Below are positions 47,092 through 57,336 of a stretch of DNA of 64,000 bases, one piece after another. The stretch's first letter is position 1, and the number at the start of each line of letters is the position of its first letter. Source of the stretch: Variovorax sp. OV700 (GTDB lineage: Bacteria; Pseudomonadota; Gammaproteobacteria; Burkholderiales; Burkholderiaceae_C). The stretch spans positions 124,001 through 188,000 of the forward strand of contig NZ_FNDR01000004.1 in the NCBI RefSeq assembly GCF_900099805.1, read 5' to 3'. A program made the position numbers and the translations under genes. Below the pieces are notes generated by a model that was not told the origin of the DNA, searched no databases, and saw only the letters and a list, made by a program, of their open reading frames with translations.

Positions 47092-48441
47092 TTATTGCTT
47101 TCCGCCCACCACCACCGTCACCATGCGCCCGGGCTGGAGCTTGCGCGCAAAGGCGGCGCGAACTTCGGCTGCGGTGACCGCGTTCATGCGCGCGGTCCAT
47201 GTGTCGAGATAGTCGAGCGGCAAGTCGTACCACGCAATGTTGGCCACGTTGCCGATGAGCTTGCGATTGCTGTCCAGCAAGAGCGGAAAGCCGCCAATCA
47301 GGTTGTCCTTCGCGGCCTTGAGCTCTTCGGTGGTCGGACCTTCGGCCACGAACTTCGCGACCACGTCGCGCGAAACCTTGACGGCCTCCTCGGCCTGGTC
47401 GGGCCGCGTCTGGAATCCCACCCGGAACGCACCGGCATCCAGCCCCGGCGCAAAGCCGCTGTAGACGCTGTAGGCCAGGCCGCGCTTCTCGCGCACTTCA
47501 TTGGTCAACCGCGAGACGAAGCCACCGCCGCCCAGCACGTAGTTGCCGAGCGTGAGCGCGAAGTGATCCGGGTCCTTGCGCGGGTAGCCCGGCTGGCCGA
47601 TGAAGACATGGGCCTGGGCCGAAGCAAACGGAATGCGATCGTCCTTTGGCGCCGCGAGCGCAGTCACCGGCGCAATGGCGGGCAGCGGCGTGCAAGCCTC
47701 GGGCCCCGGCAGCCGCGAGAGCAGCGCGGTAGCCATGGCCTCGGCCTCGGCGCGGGTCACGGCGCCCACGATGCTGAGCTTGGCGCGGCACGGCACGATG
47801 AGCTGCTGGTAGCGCTGCCGCATGGCCGCGGTGTCGATCCGCGCGAGCGTGGCTTCGGTGACTTGCTGCCCGTAGGGATGGATGCCGTAGACGCCCTGCG
47901 CGAAGGCGCGGCCCGCGATGGTCGCCGGCTTGGTGTTGGCTTCCTTCAGCGAGGCATTGATGCGCTCGCGCTCGCGCTGCCAGATGTCGTCGGGAAAGGC
48001 CGGCTCGCCGATCTCGCGCGAAGCCAGCGCCACGACCTTGGCCCGCAGCGCGGGGTCGGACAGCGTGCGCAGCGAGTAGCTCGCGCGATCGGTGCCGGCG
48101 CTGGCATTGAACTCCGCGCCCAGGTCGGCCCAGGCTTCCCCCAGCGCGTTCTCATCGAGCGCCGGCTCGCCGTTCTTGCCGGCGCGCACGCCCTTCTCGA
48201 CCATGGTCGCGGTCGCGCTGGCAAGGCCCGCTTGGGCCGCCGGATCGCGCCGGCTGCCGGCGTCGAAATCGATCTGCACATCGACGATGGGCAGTGCCTG
48301 GGTCGACACCAGGTAGATCTTGGCGCCACTTGCAAGCGTCCAGTGCTCGATGGGGAGCGCGGCTTGCGCGGCGTTGGAACCCGCCACGGCGGCGACGGCA
48401 GCGAACAGCGCGGAACGCAGGATTTTTTTCATTGGGGTCAT
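47092..48441 (-). CDS. M16-family protein without the zinc motif (inactive partner)
   Basis: M16 peptidase-like protein of 449 aa with a signal peptide (MTPMKKILRSALFAAVAAVAGSNAAQA). The HxxEH zinc motif expected in the first domain is replaced (around AGLASATATMVEKG), so it should be catalytically inactive. The REKRGLAYSVYSGF segment carries the conserved R/Y motif of the second half. With the active partner upstream, it would form a two-chain peptidase like mitochondrial processing peptidase. A start three codons later (MKKIL) is also possible. It lies 16 bases after the partner gene. Confidence 0.9.
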   Translation of the reverse strand: MTPMKKILRSALFAAVAAVAGSNAAQAALPIEHWTLASGAKIYLVSTQALPIVDVQIDFDAGSRRDPAAQAGLASATATMVEKGVRAGKNGEPALDENALGEAWADLGAEFNASAGTDRASYSLRTLSDPALRAKVVALASREIGEPAFPDDIWQRERERINASLKEANTKPATIAGRAFAQGVYGIHPYGQQVTEATLARIDTAAMRQRYQQLIVPCRAKLSIVGAVTRAEAEAMATALLSRLPGPEACTPLPAIAPVTALAAPKDDRIPFASAQAHVFIGQPGYPRKDPDHFALTLGNYVLGGGGFVSRLTNEVREKRGLAYSVYSGFAPGLDAGAFRVGFQTRPDQAEEAVKVSRDVVAKFVAEGPTTEELKAAKDNLIGGFPLLLDSNRKLIGNVANIAWYDLPLDYLDTWTARMNAVTAAEVRAAFARKLQPGRMVTVVVGGKQ

Positions 48442-48457
48442 TGGAATCCGGCGCCCT

Positions 48458-49912
48458 TCAGCGCAGTTCGCCCTGGGGCGCTGCAAAACCGCGGCCGCGG
48501 GGCTTGGAGTCGAGCGGCAGGGGACGCAAGGTCGCCACGGTGAGCTGGTCGTCTCCAAAGTACTTGCCGGCCACGGCCTGCACCTGGGCGGGTGTCACGG
48601 CCTGCAGCTTCGCGACGATCCGCGTGCTGGTGTCCAGCGGCAGCCCCTGCACCCAGTTGCTGCCGAGTTCGCGGGCCTGTGCCATGACCGAATCGCGCTT
48701 GTAGGTTTCGCTCGCCACCCATTGCGTCTTGACGCGCGCGAGTTCGGCTTCGCCCACGCCTTCCTTGGCAACGCGCGCTACCTGCGCTCGCAACGCGGCC
48801 TCGACCGCCTCCGCGCTCTTGCCGTTCGCCGGCACGCCCACGAGCGTGAACAGCTGCGGTCCCCGGCCGGCCAGGCCCGAATAGGCGCTGACGGAGTCGG
48901 CCACGCGGTCGGGGCCCTGGGTCAGCGCGCGGTCGAGCCGCGCGCCGGTGTAGCCGTCGAGCACGGCGGAGAGCACTTCGAGCGCCCATACGTCGCTGTC
49001 GGCGGCGTCGATGCTCTCCAGCTGCGGAATGCGGAACGCGAGCGACACGTAGGCCTGCTCGGCCGGCGCCTTGAACTCGATGCGGCGGATGCCGCGCTGC
49101 GCGGACTCGGTGCGCGGCTTGCGCGCGGGCACGGCGCGCGCGGGAATGCCGCCGTAATACTTCTCGGCCAACGCGCGCACTTTGCCCACGTCGACGTCAC
49201 CGACCACCACCACGGCGGCATTGGCGGGCACGTACCAGCGGCGGAAGAAGGCGCGGGCGTCGTCCGGCGTCATGGCGTCGAGGTCGCTCATCCAGCCGAC
49301 CACAGGCCGGTGGTAGGGCGAGGCCGTGAAGACGGCCGCATTCTGCTGTTCGCCGAGCAATGCGCGCGGCTGGTCTTCGGTGCGCAGGCGGCGTTCTTCC
49401 TTGACCACCTCGATCTCGCGCTTGAACTCGTCGTCGGGCCATTGGTTGTTGGCGAAGCGGTCCGATTCGAGCTTCATGATCTGCTCGAGGCTGGCGACCG
49501 GAATCTGCTGGTAGTAGCCGGTGTAGTCGCGCGTGGTGAACGCGTTTTCCTGTCCGCCCAAGGCCGCCACGCGGCGCGAGAACTCGCCGGGCTTGATGTC
49601 CTTGGTGCCCTTGAACATCATGTGCTCGAGCACGTGCGCCACGCCCGAGGTGCCATCGACCTCGTCGACCGAGCCCACGCGAACCCACAACATCTGCACG
49701 GCCGTGGGGGCACGCCTGTCGGGCAGCACCAGCAGCGTCATGCCGTTGGCGAGGGTGAACTGCTGGGGAGCGGGTGCCGTGGCGGAGGCGGATGATGATG
49801 AAGCGGCGGGAACCGGTGTGGGCTGGGCCTGCGCAGGCATGGTCCACGGCGCCGAAAGCGCCATCGCCAGCACCGCACCGAACGCAGCACGGCGTGGCGA
49901 GGGGTGTTTCAT
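48458..49912 (-). CDS. M16-family zinc metallopeptidase (active subunit)
   Basis: Exported M16 peptidase, 484 aa, with a signal peptide and a Ser/Ala-rich linker before the first domain. The inverted zinc motif HVLEH is at 93-97 and the third zinc ligand would be in the REIEVVKEERR helix. It is predicted to be a periplasmic oligopeptide-degrading enzyme when paired with the downstream inactive subunit. Its start is divergent from ftsY with only 29 bases between. The ftsY-M16-M16 order is typical of gamma- and betaproteobacteria. Confidence 0.93.
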   Translation of the reverse strand: MKHPSPRRAAFGAVLAMALSAPWTMPAQAQPTPVPAASSSSASATAPAPQQFTLANGMTLLVLPDRRAPTAVQMLWVRVGSVDEVDGTSGVAHVLEHMMFKGTKDIKPGEFSRRVAALGGQENAFTTRDYTGYYQQIPVASLEQIMKLESDRFANNQWPDDEFKREIEVVKEERRLRTEDQPRALLGEQQNAAVFTASPYHRPVVGWMSDLDAMTPDDARAFFRRWYVPANAAVVVVGDVDVGKVRALAEKYYGGIPARAVPARKPRTESAQRGIRRIEFKAPAEQAYVSLAFRIPQLESIDAADSDVWALEVLSAVLDGYTGARLDRALTQGPDRVADSVSAYSGLAGRGPQLFTLVGVPANGKSAEAVEAALRAQVARVAKEGVGEAELARVKTQWVASETYKRDSVMAQARELGSNWVQGLPLDTSTRIVAKLQAVTPAQVQAVAGKYFGDDQLTVATLRPLPLDSKPRGRGFAAPQGELR

Positions 49913-49941
49913 AGAATGGGTCGGATTGTAAAAAGCTCCCG

Positions 49942-51246
<1,305 letters not shown>

Positions 51247-51373
51247 GGCGGCCAGCCTGGCCGGCTCCCTGATGCGGCGTCTTGCTACCGCTTTCATAGC
51301 ACTTGCCACCGGCTCCGCGCGGGGGCACCATCCGGATACCCTGCCGCATCGACCGGCGCCCTGGAGACAAAAT

Positions 51374-51838
51374 ATGCTGCGCACAGCCGACGCCCCGCTG
51401 GCAACTGGCGACCGCAAGGTCGACCGGCTGCTGGCCCACTATGGCGAAAGCCACCGCCACCCGACCAACGAGCTGATCCACTTCGTCGCGATCCCGGCCA
51501 TCATGCTGAGCATCGTCGGCCTGCTGTTTGCGCTGCATCCCTGGGTGGCCTACGGCTTCGTGGCGGCCAGCCTGGTGTACTACGCCACCCTGCGCTCCCC
51601 CGTGTTTCTGGCCACTATGCTCGTCGGGACGGCACTGTTACTGGCGCTGATTCATGCCATGGGAGGCCTTGTACTGCCGGTCTCCGCCGCCATCTTCGTC
51701 GTGGCATGGATCTTCCAGTTCATCGGCCACAAGATCGAAGGCAAGAAACCTTCCTTCTTCGAAGACATCCAATATCTCTGGGTGGGGCCCCTCTTTGTAC
51801 TTTCGAGGCTGTTTTTACGCTTGGGTATCCGCTGGTAG
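51374..51838 (+). CDS. DUF962 (Mpo1/YGL010w-like) membrane protein
   Basis: Protein of 154 aa that resembles the DUF962/Mpo1 family (yeast YGL010w). The N-terminal LLAHYGESHRHPTNELIHFVAIPAIM carries the family's conserved histidines, and FQFIGHKIEGKKPSFFEDIQYLWVGPLFV is the second signature. Three to four hydrophobic segments are seen between. Mpo1 is an Fe-dependent fatty acid alpha-dioxygenase in yeast; bacterial members are uncharacterised. An AGGAGA-type site (CTGGAGACAA) precedes the ATG. It lies between ftsY and rpoH. Confidence 0.85.
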   Translation: MLRTADAPLATGDRKVDRLLAHYGESHRHPTNELIHFVAIPAIMLSIVGLLFALHPWVAYGFVAASLVYYATLRSPVFLATMLVGTALLLALIHAMGGLVLPVSAAIFVVAWIFQFIGHKIEGKKPSFFEDIQYLWVGPLFVLSRLFLRLGIRW

Positions 51839-51930
51839 GGCTTCGGGTCGGACAATGCCGCAGGTCGGATCAATGTCCGGCCGACAGGTTTGCCTATCGG
51901 CGCGATAGAAACTTAGGGGGAACCCTTGCC

Positions 51931-51957
51931 TTAGCACTCCCTCTAATCGAGTGCTAA
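51931..51957. promoter_or_regulatory. perfect CIRCE operator (HrcA site) upstream of rpoH
   Basis: TTAGCACTC-N9-GAGTGCTAA is present without mismatch in either arm, ending 28 bases before the rpoH start codon. It is the consensus CIRCE element bound by HrcA. hrcA is elsewhere in the window (10400-11407). An Shine-Dalgarno AAGGAG (51970-51975) lies between CIRCE and the chosen ATG. Confidence 0.95.
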
Positions 51958-51985
51958 TATGCCCAATACAAAGGAGTTTCCCCTG

Positions 51986-52927
51986 ATGACCATGCTGTCT
52001 GGAGCCTCTGCCAACCAGCTCGCCGTCGCCAATCCATGGTCGATGGTGCCGCCGCTGGGCAACCTGGATGCTTATATTTCGGCCGCCAACCGCCTGCCAA
52101 TGCTCACGCTCGAAGAAGAGCAGGGCTTCGCACGCCGCTTGCGCGACCACAACGACCTCGAATCGGCCGGTGCGCTGATCCTCTCGCACCTGCGCCTCGT
52201 GGTTTCCATTTCACGCCAGTACCTGGGCTACGGGCTGCCGCACGGCGACCTGATCCAGGAGGGCAATGTCGGCCTCATGAAGGCCGTGAAGCGTTTCGAC
52301 CCCGACCAGGGCGTGCGGCTCGTGAGCTATGCCATGCACTGGATCAAGGCCGAGATCCACGAGTACATCCTGAAGAACTGGCGCATGGTCAAGGTCGCGA
52401 CGACCAAGGCCCAGCGCAAGCTGTTTTTCAATCTGCGCTCGATGAAGCAAGGCTTCAAGGCAGATTCGGCCGCGGCCGACAACGGCACGCACCGCGAAAC
52501 GCTGAGCCCTGAAGAGGTGTCGCAAATGGCGACCCGGCTCAACGTCAAGCCTGAAGAAGTGCTGGAGATGGAAACCCGCCTGTCGGGCGGCGACGTACTG
52601 CTCGATCCGGGCCCTTCGGACGACGGCGATGAAGCCTTCGGCCCGATCGCCTACCTGGCCGACGCCACGCAGGAACCGACCGCCCTGCTCGAATCGCAGC
52701 AGCGCGACCGGCTTTCGAGCGACGGCATCGCCACCGCGCTGGAAGCGCTCGACGACCGCAGCCGCCGCATCGTGGAAGAGCGCTGGCTCAAGGTCAACGA
52801 CGACGGTTCGGGCGGCATGACGCTGCACGACCTGGCGGCGGTGTACGGCGTGAGCGCCGAGCGCATTCGCCAGATCGAAGTCGCGGCCATGAAGAAGATG
52901 AAGAAGGCGCTGGCCGACTACGCCTGA
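51986..52927 (+). CDS. rpoH: RNA polymerase heat-shock sigma factor RpoH (sigma-32)
   Basis: Sigma-32, 313 aa. Region 2 (GDLIQEGNVGLMKAVKRFDPDQGVRLVSYAMHWIKAEIHEYI) and the RpoH box (TKAQRKLFFNLR) are clear, with region 4 ending in IRQIEVAAMKKMKKAL. The start was chosen at the ATG ten bases after AAGGAG; an upstream in-frame ATG directly behind CIRCE would add nine residues. Regulation by HrcA through CIRCE is predicted, in addition to the usual translational and proteolytic control. A bidirectional terminator follows. Confidence 0.96.
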   Translation: MTMLSGASANQLAVANPWSMVPPLGNLDAYISAANRLPMLTLEEEQGFARRLRDHNDLESAGALILSHLRLVVSISRQYLGYGLPHGDLIQEGNVGLMKAVKRFDPDQGVRLVSYAMHWIKAEIHEYILKNWRMVKVATTKAQRKLFFNLRSMKQGFKADSAAADNGTHRETLSPEEVSQMATRLNVKPEEVLEMETRLSGGDVLLDPGPSDDGDEAFGPIAYLADATQEPTALLESQQRDRLSSDGIATALEALDDRSRRIVEERWLKVNDDGSGGMTLHDLAAVYGVSAERIRQIEVAAMKKMKKALADYA

Positions 52928-52949
52928 GCGTCGCCACTCCTCATCCCTC

Positions 52950-52974
52950 AAAAGCCCGGTCATCCGGGCTTTTT
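52950..52974. terminator. bidirectional terminator between rpoH and the alkylation repair gene
   Basis: A 10-bp perfect inverted repeat (AAAAGCCCGG / CCGGGCTTTT) with a TCAT loop and T or A tails on both sides, lying between two convergent genes. Confidence 0.9.
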
Positions 52975-53813
52975 CATGCCTGTTTCGAAAGCGTTCGCAG
53001 GGCCCGCTTGGCGATGTACCGGGTGGCCAGCGTGTCGGATTCATCGAGCCAGCGCGTGCAGAGCCGGTCGACCCACTCCGGCTGGGTCTTGCTCGCGTCA
53101 TTGAGCCAGTTCGCGACCGAGTTCTGCACGTAGCGGTTGTCGTCGGCCCGCAAGGCCTCGATCAGCGGCAAGGCGCGCCAGGGTTCGGCCTTGAGCGCAT
53201 CGATCTGCGCGCACCACACGCCGCGCGGACGCGTGAGTTCGCTGGCAAATCGGCGGATGTTCGGGTCGGCATCGGCCGTCCACGGCTGCAGCAGCGCCAG
53301 CGACTCATCGAGCGAGGCGACGACCGCATCGCGCACCGCCATCCAGGCAATTTCTCGCACGCCGAAGTGCGGATCGGCGGCAAAGCGGCGCACCGCCTCC
53401 AGCTGCGCCGCCAGCGGCAGGCCCGAGAGCGTGACCCACTGCGCGGCCCAGCAGCGCGCCACGTCGCTCGCGTGCGTGGCGAGGCGGTGGGCGACGGCAT
53501 CACGCTCTGCATGCAGTGCCGCCAGGTCGCAGAGGGCGCGCGCAATGTGGCCGTGCCGCTGCATCGGCTTGAATGCGCCGAGCATGGCGAGCGTATCGAC
53601 CAGCCGCTCGCTCGCAGGATCGAGCCCGATGTGGCCCGCCACGCTGCGCGCGAGCTGCGGCAGCTCGAGCGCCAGGAATTTGTTGAGGTTGACGGTTTCG
53701 AGCAAGCCGTCGTTCAGCGCGCGCAGCACCTCGGGCGGAATGAGCGCGATGCGGAAGGCGCCCTTGCGCACCTTCAGATGATCGACGGAGACCAGGGCGA
53801 CGGCGGCGTCCAT
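52974..53813 (-). CDS. HEAT-repeat DNA alkylation repair protein (AlkC/AlkD-like)
   Basis: Helical repeat protein of 279 aa resembling DNA alkylation repair proteins of the AlkC/COG4335 group. The repeats include ADPHFGVREIAWMAVRDAV, DADPNIRRFASELTRPRG and DNRYVQNSVANWLNDASKTQPEWVDRLC, which match the family. Members excise 3-methyladenine or bind alkylated DNA, but the catalytic residues are not certain by eye. The start was set at MDAAVALVSVDHLKVRKG. It ends in the shared terminator with rpoH. The gene is 26 bases downstream of the SCO gene on the same strand and may be read from the oxidase operon. Confidence 0.78.
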   Translation of the reverse strand: MDAAVALVSVDHLKVRKGAFRIALIPPEVLRALNDGLLETVNLNKFLALELPQLARSVAGHIGLDPASERLVDTLAMLGAFKPMQRHGHIARALCDLAALHAERDAVAHRLATHASDVARCWAAQWVTLSGLPLAAQLEAVRRFAADPHFGVREIAWMAVRDAVVASLDESLALLQPWTADADPNIRRFASELTRPRGVWCAQIDALKAEPWRALPLIEALRADDNRYVQNSVANWLNDASKTQPEWVDRLCTRWLDESDTLATRYIAKRALRTLSKQA

Positions 53814-53839
53814 GGGCGAGCGGGCTGCGGCGACCCCGG

Positions 53840-54463
53840 TCAGGACTTGAGCAGCGCCTTCACGTCCGACACCATGGGCGCCACGCCGGCGCCATAGCGG
53901 GCGTAGAGCCGCAGCCGGCCCTGGGCGTCGTACACGAAGCTCGCAGCCGAATGGTCCATCGAATAGCTGGTGGGGGTCTTGCCCTCGACCTTCTTGAAAT
54001 AGACCTTGAAGTCCTTGGCGGTCGTGACGAGTTGATCGGCCGTGGGAATCAGCGCGACGAAGCCCGGGTCGAACGCGCCCATGTAGGCCTTGAGCACCTC
54101 GGGCGTGTCGCGCGCCGGATCGACCGTGACGAACAGCACCTGCAGCTTGTCGCCGTCGCTGCCGAGCTGCTGCTTGACCTGCGCCATTTCGGTCATGGTG
54201 GTCGGGCACACGTCGGGGCATTGGGCGTAGCCGAAGAACAGCACCACGACCTTGCCCTTGAAGTCGGCCAGGGTGCGGACCTTGCCGTCGGCATCCTTCA
54301 GCGAGAAGTCCTTGGCGTAGTCGGCACCCGTGATGTCGACCGCATTGAAGCTGGGCCTGGGCTCGCTGCAGGCCGCAAGCCCCAGCGTGGCGGCAACGCC
54401 CGCCCATGCCGCACCGCCGGCCAATAGTTGAAGGGCGTTTCGCTTGTTCATGGAGGCAGGCAT
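53840..54463 (-). CDS. SCO1/SenC-family copper chaperone (lipoprotein)
   Basis: SCO1/SenC protein of 207 aa. The N-terminal segment ends in LAACS, a lipobox, so it is likely an inner membrane-anchored lipoprotein. The copper site residues are C82 and C86 in QCPDVCP and H171 in SMDHSAASF, matching active SCO proteins. SCO delivers copper to the CuA site of cytochrome oxidase subunit II. It closes the cta cluster after ctaB, nine bases downstream. Confidence 0.94.
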   Translation of the reverse strand: MPASMNKRNALQLLAGGAAWAGVAATLGLAACSEPRPSFNAVDITGADYAKDFSLKDADGKVRTLADFKGKVVVLFFGYAQCPDVCPTTMTEMAQVKQQLGSDGDKLQVLFVTVDPARDTPEVLKAYMGAFDPGFVALIPTADQLVTTAKDFKVYFKKVEGKTPTSYSMDHSAASFVYDAQGRLRLYARYGAGVAPMVSDVKALLKS

Positions 54464-54472
54464 TCGATCAAT

Positions 54473-55378
54473 TCAGCGCAGGTAATGGTCGACGAGCAAT
54501 GCCGCGAACAGCACGCTCAGGTGAATCAGCGAAAACCGGAAGGTCTTGCGCGCCAGCGTGTCGGAGTAGTTGCGCCAGAGCGCAAAGGCGTAGCCCGTGA
54601 AACCGATGCTCACGCCCACCGCCACCGCCAGGTAGAGCCAGCCGCTCATGCCGTAGATGAAAGGCATCAGGCAGGCCGCGAACAGGATGAAGGTGTAGAG
54701 CAGCACCTGCAGCCGCGTGAACTCATTGCCGTGCGTGACGGGCAGCATCGGCAGGCCGGCCTTGCGGTAGTCCTCGACGCGGTAGAGCGCCAGCGCCCAG
54801 AAATGCGGCGGGGTCCAGAGGAAGATGATGAGGAACAAAATCAGCGCTTCCGGCCCCACGTCGCCCGTCATCGCGGCCCAGCCCAGCACCGGCGGCATCG
54901 CACCCGAGGCGCCGCCAATCACGATGTTCTGCGGCGTCAGCGGCTTGAGAATGACGGTGTAGATCACCGCATAGCCAACGAAGGTGGCAAAAGTGAGCCA
55001 CATGGTGAGCGGATTGACCTGGAACCACAGCAGCACGGAGCCGGCCACGCACAGCAGGGCCGAAAACACCAGCGCCTGCACGTCGCTGAGCTGCCCGCGC
55101 GCCGTGGGGCGCCAGGCGGTGCGCTTCATCTTGGCGTCGATGCCCTTTTCGACCAGGCAGTTGAACGCCGCCGCCGCGCCCGCCACCAGCCAGATGCCGA
55201 TGCAAGCCAACACGGCGCGCTGCACGTCGGCCCACGAAGGCAGGCCCGGCACGGCCAGCACCATGCCGATGAGGGCGCAGAAAACGATCAGCTGCACCAC
55301 GCGCGGCTTGGTCAGCGCGTAGAACTGGCGCAGCACGTTGGCAGTGCTTGTCTGCTGCACGGAAATCGGCGTGCTCAC
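54473..55378 (-). CDS. ctaB: protohaem IX farnesyltransferase (haem O synthase)
   Basis: UbiA-family prenyltransferase, 301 aa, which adds a farnesyl group to protohaem to give haem O. Nine hydrophobic segments are apparent. Motifs include [37 protein letters not shown] with the aspartate-rich site, and the second motif [27 protein letters not shown]. Its ATG overlaps the ctaA stop by four bases. ctaA then makes haem A from haem O, so the two are coupled in function. Confidence 0.96.
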   Translation of the reverse strand: MSTPISVQQTSTANVLRQFYALTKPRVVQLIVFCALIGMVLAVPGLPSWADVQRAVLACIGIWLVAGAAAAFNCLVEKGIDAKMKRTAWRPTARGQLSDVQALVFSALLCVAGSVLLWFQVNPLTMWLTFATFVGYAVIYTVILKPLTPQNIVIGGASGAMPPVLGWAAMTGDVGPEALILFLIIFLWTPPHFWALALYRVEDYRKAGLPMLPVTHGNEFTRLQVLLYTFILFAACLMPFIYGMSGWLYLAVAVGVSIGFTGYAFALWRNYSDTLARKTFRFSLIHLSVLFAALLVDHYLR

Positions 55379-56589
55379 GCGGTGGCCTCCCTCTGGTTGT
55401 TATGTGGGGCGCCTGGCGCCTTGTCTCTGTCGTCCGCGACGGCGGCGGCGGCCCCGCGGCGGCTCTCGCACAGCGCCCAGGTCAGCACCACGGCCAGCGC
55501 CGCGGCGCCGCCGGTGTGCAGCACCGCGGCGGCGAGCGGCCAGCCGAGCAGCACGTTGCCAAGACCGGTGGCGAGCTGGAGCAAGGCCAGCCCTGCGAGC
55601 CAGCGGGCCTGCGGCCGCAGCGGTTCGATGCGGCGCAGCTGCCACGCGAGCACGCCCAGCGCAGCGAACACGGCGTAGGCCATCAGGCGATGCGCGTAGT
55701 GAATGGCGGTGAGCGCTGAAAAATCGAGCGGAGCGCCCTCCCCGGTCACGCCCAGGTGGCGCCAGATCTGGAAGCCCTGGGCAAAATTCATCGGTGGCCA
55801 CCAGCTGCCCTGGCAGGTCGGGAACTGGGTGCAGGCCAGCACGGCATAGTTGGTGCTGACCCAGCCGCCGAGCGCGATCTGCAGCAGGAGCAAGGCCGAG
55901 GTCGCGAGAAGGCCATTGCGCAGCGCTGGCAACACGGCCGTGGGCAAGCGGTCCGCCGCGGCCTGCCGGTAGCGCACCGCCTGGATGCACAACAGCGCCA
56001 GCAGCACCACGGCGCCCAAGAGGTGCAGCGTGACGATGGCGGGAAACAGCTTCCAGGTCACGGTCAGGGCACCGAATGCGCCCTGCAGGCAGACCCAGAC
56101 CAGCGTGAACGCCGGCCACCATGCGCTGAGCGTGGCGTGCTCGCCCTCCGCCGGCGCGGGCAGGCGGCGCTGGCGCCACCGCACGATCCAGGTGGCGGCC
56201 GCAAGCGCGAGGATGAGCACGCCGACGCCGGTGGCCAGGTAGCGGTGGACCATTTCGACCCAGGCCTTGCTGTGCGTGACCGGACCGGTCGGCTGGGCCG
56301 ACTGCGCCATGGCGATCTCGTGGCTGGCGCCGACCGGGCTCGCGTTGCCGTAGCAGCCCGGCCAGTCGGGGCAGCCCAGGCCCGAATCGGTGAGCCGCGT
56401 GAAGGCGCCGAACAGCGTGAGGTCGAAGGTGAGGAAAAGGGTCAGCACGGTGAGCGCATGCAGCCGGCGCGCCGGCCCGCCGCCCGCATTGCGGCGCCAC
56501 ACCCACACCAGCGGGCCGAGCGCGATCAGCACGCCGGCCGCCATCAGCCAGGCGATGGGCGTGAGGTCGTAGAGCGAGCCGGTGTCCAT
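55375..56589 (-). CDS. ctaA: haem A synthase (COX15/CtaA family)
   Basis: COX15/CtaA, 404 aa, an eight-helix membrane enzyme that oxidises haem O to haem A. Conserved elements are [34 protein letters not shown], the [22 protein letters not shown] segment and the [11 protein letters not shown] motif, with the histidines that bind haem and the CxxxxxxC pairs. The stop overlaps ctaB. Haem A is the haem of aa3-type oxidases, in line with the ctaC/ctaD genes nearby. Confidence 0.95.
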   Translation of the reverse strand: MDTGSLYDLTPIAWLMAAGVLIALGPLVWVWRRNAGGGPARRLHALTVLTLFLTFDLTLFGAFTRLTDSGLGCPDWPGCYGNASPVGASHEIAMAQSAQPTGPVTHSKAWVEMVHRYLATGVGVLILALAAATWIVRWRQRRLPAPAEGEHATLSAWWPAFTLVWVCLQGAFGALTVTWKLFPAIVTLHLLGAVVLLALLCIQAVRYRQAAADRLPTAVLPALRNGLLATSALLLLQIALGGWVSTNYAVLACTQFPTCQGSWWPPMNFAQGFQIWRHLGVTGEGAPLDFSALTAIHYAHRLMAYAVFAALGVLAWQLRRIEPLRPQARWLAGLALLQLATGLGNVLLGWPLAAAVLHTGGAAALAVVLTWALCESRRGAAAAVADDRDKAPGAPHNNQREATA

Positions 56590-56598
56590 CGTGCGGTC

Positions 56599-57336
56599 TC
56601 AGCGGCCGGGCTCGTCCCAGGAGGCGGAGGCACGCAGCAGGCGGTCGAGGTCGCGCTTGGCGCGGCTTGCGCCCTGGGTGTCCATGCGGGCCGGGAAGCG
56701 CATCATCCAGTTGCCCATGGGATCGACCACGTACAGGTGCTCGGCCAGCCCATGGCCTGCTACAGGCGCGAGCCATTTGGCGAGCTGCTCGGCCGGCACC
56801 CGCAGCACGGTGGCGCCGTGCAGGCCATGGTCCAGCCGCGCCGGAATGGGGGCTGCGTCGCTCACGAGCCAGACGCGGTCGAGCCGGTCTTTCTCGCGGC
56901 CCAGGCTTTCGCGCAACTGGCGCTGCAGGTAGAGCTGCTGCTCGCAAAGCGCGTCGCAGGCCGCATCGGCCACCGCAACCAGCAGCCACTGGCCCTTGAG
57001 CGTGGAAAGATCGACCGGCGCGCCGTTGCGGTCGGTGCTGGCGAGCACGGGCAGCGTACGCTGGGGATCGATGAGTTCGCCGTAGACGCTGCGCCCCTCG
57101 GGCCGGATCACGTAGTAGGTGAAGTACGACGCGATGACCGGCGCCGCGCACATCAGCATCACCGCGATCATCTTCCAGCGCCCGACGACCGTGCGCCGGC
57201 CCTCGGCGCCGTCAAGCGCCTGGTTGGGCGACGGCATCGAATGCACCGTCAGGCCCAGCGGCTCGTCAGAAGCTGCTTGCATCGCGTGCGCGGCGCCTCG
57301 AGCGGCGGAAGGGGGCAATGAATTGAAACCAGACAT
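56599..57336 (-). CDS. membrane-anchored SCO-like protein of unknown function
   Basis: Protein of up to 245 aa with one transmembrane helix (54-76) followed by a thioredoxin-like periplasmic domain. The domain keeps a CxxxC (C117-x3-C121, ADAACDALCEQQ) and a histidine (H200 in GLAEHLYVVDPMGN) placed like the copper ligands of SCO. Sequence identity to SCO1 is otherwise low. Gene position in the cta cluster suggests a role in oxidase assembly. The start is doubtful: the first ATG overlaps SURF1 by 71 bases, and a later one (MQAASDEP, 57282) overlaps by 17. No clear ribosome site supports either. Confidence 0.78.
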   Translation of the reverse strand: MSGFNSLPPSAARGAAHAMQAASDEPLGLTVHSMPSPNQALDGAEGRRTVVGRWKMIAVMLMCAAPVIASYFTYYVIRPEGRSVYGELIDPQRTLPVLASTDRNGAPVDLSTLKGQWLLVAVADAACDALCEQQLYLQRQLRESLGREKDRLDRVWLVSDAAPIPARLDHGLHGATVLRVPAEQLAKWLAPVAGHGLAEHLYVVDPMGNWMMRFPARMDTQGASRAKRDLDRLLRASASWDEPGR

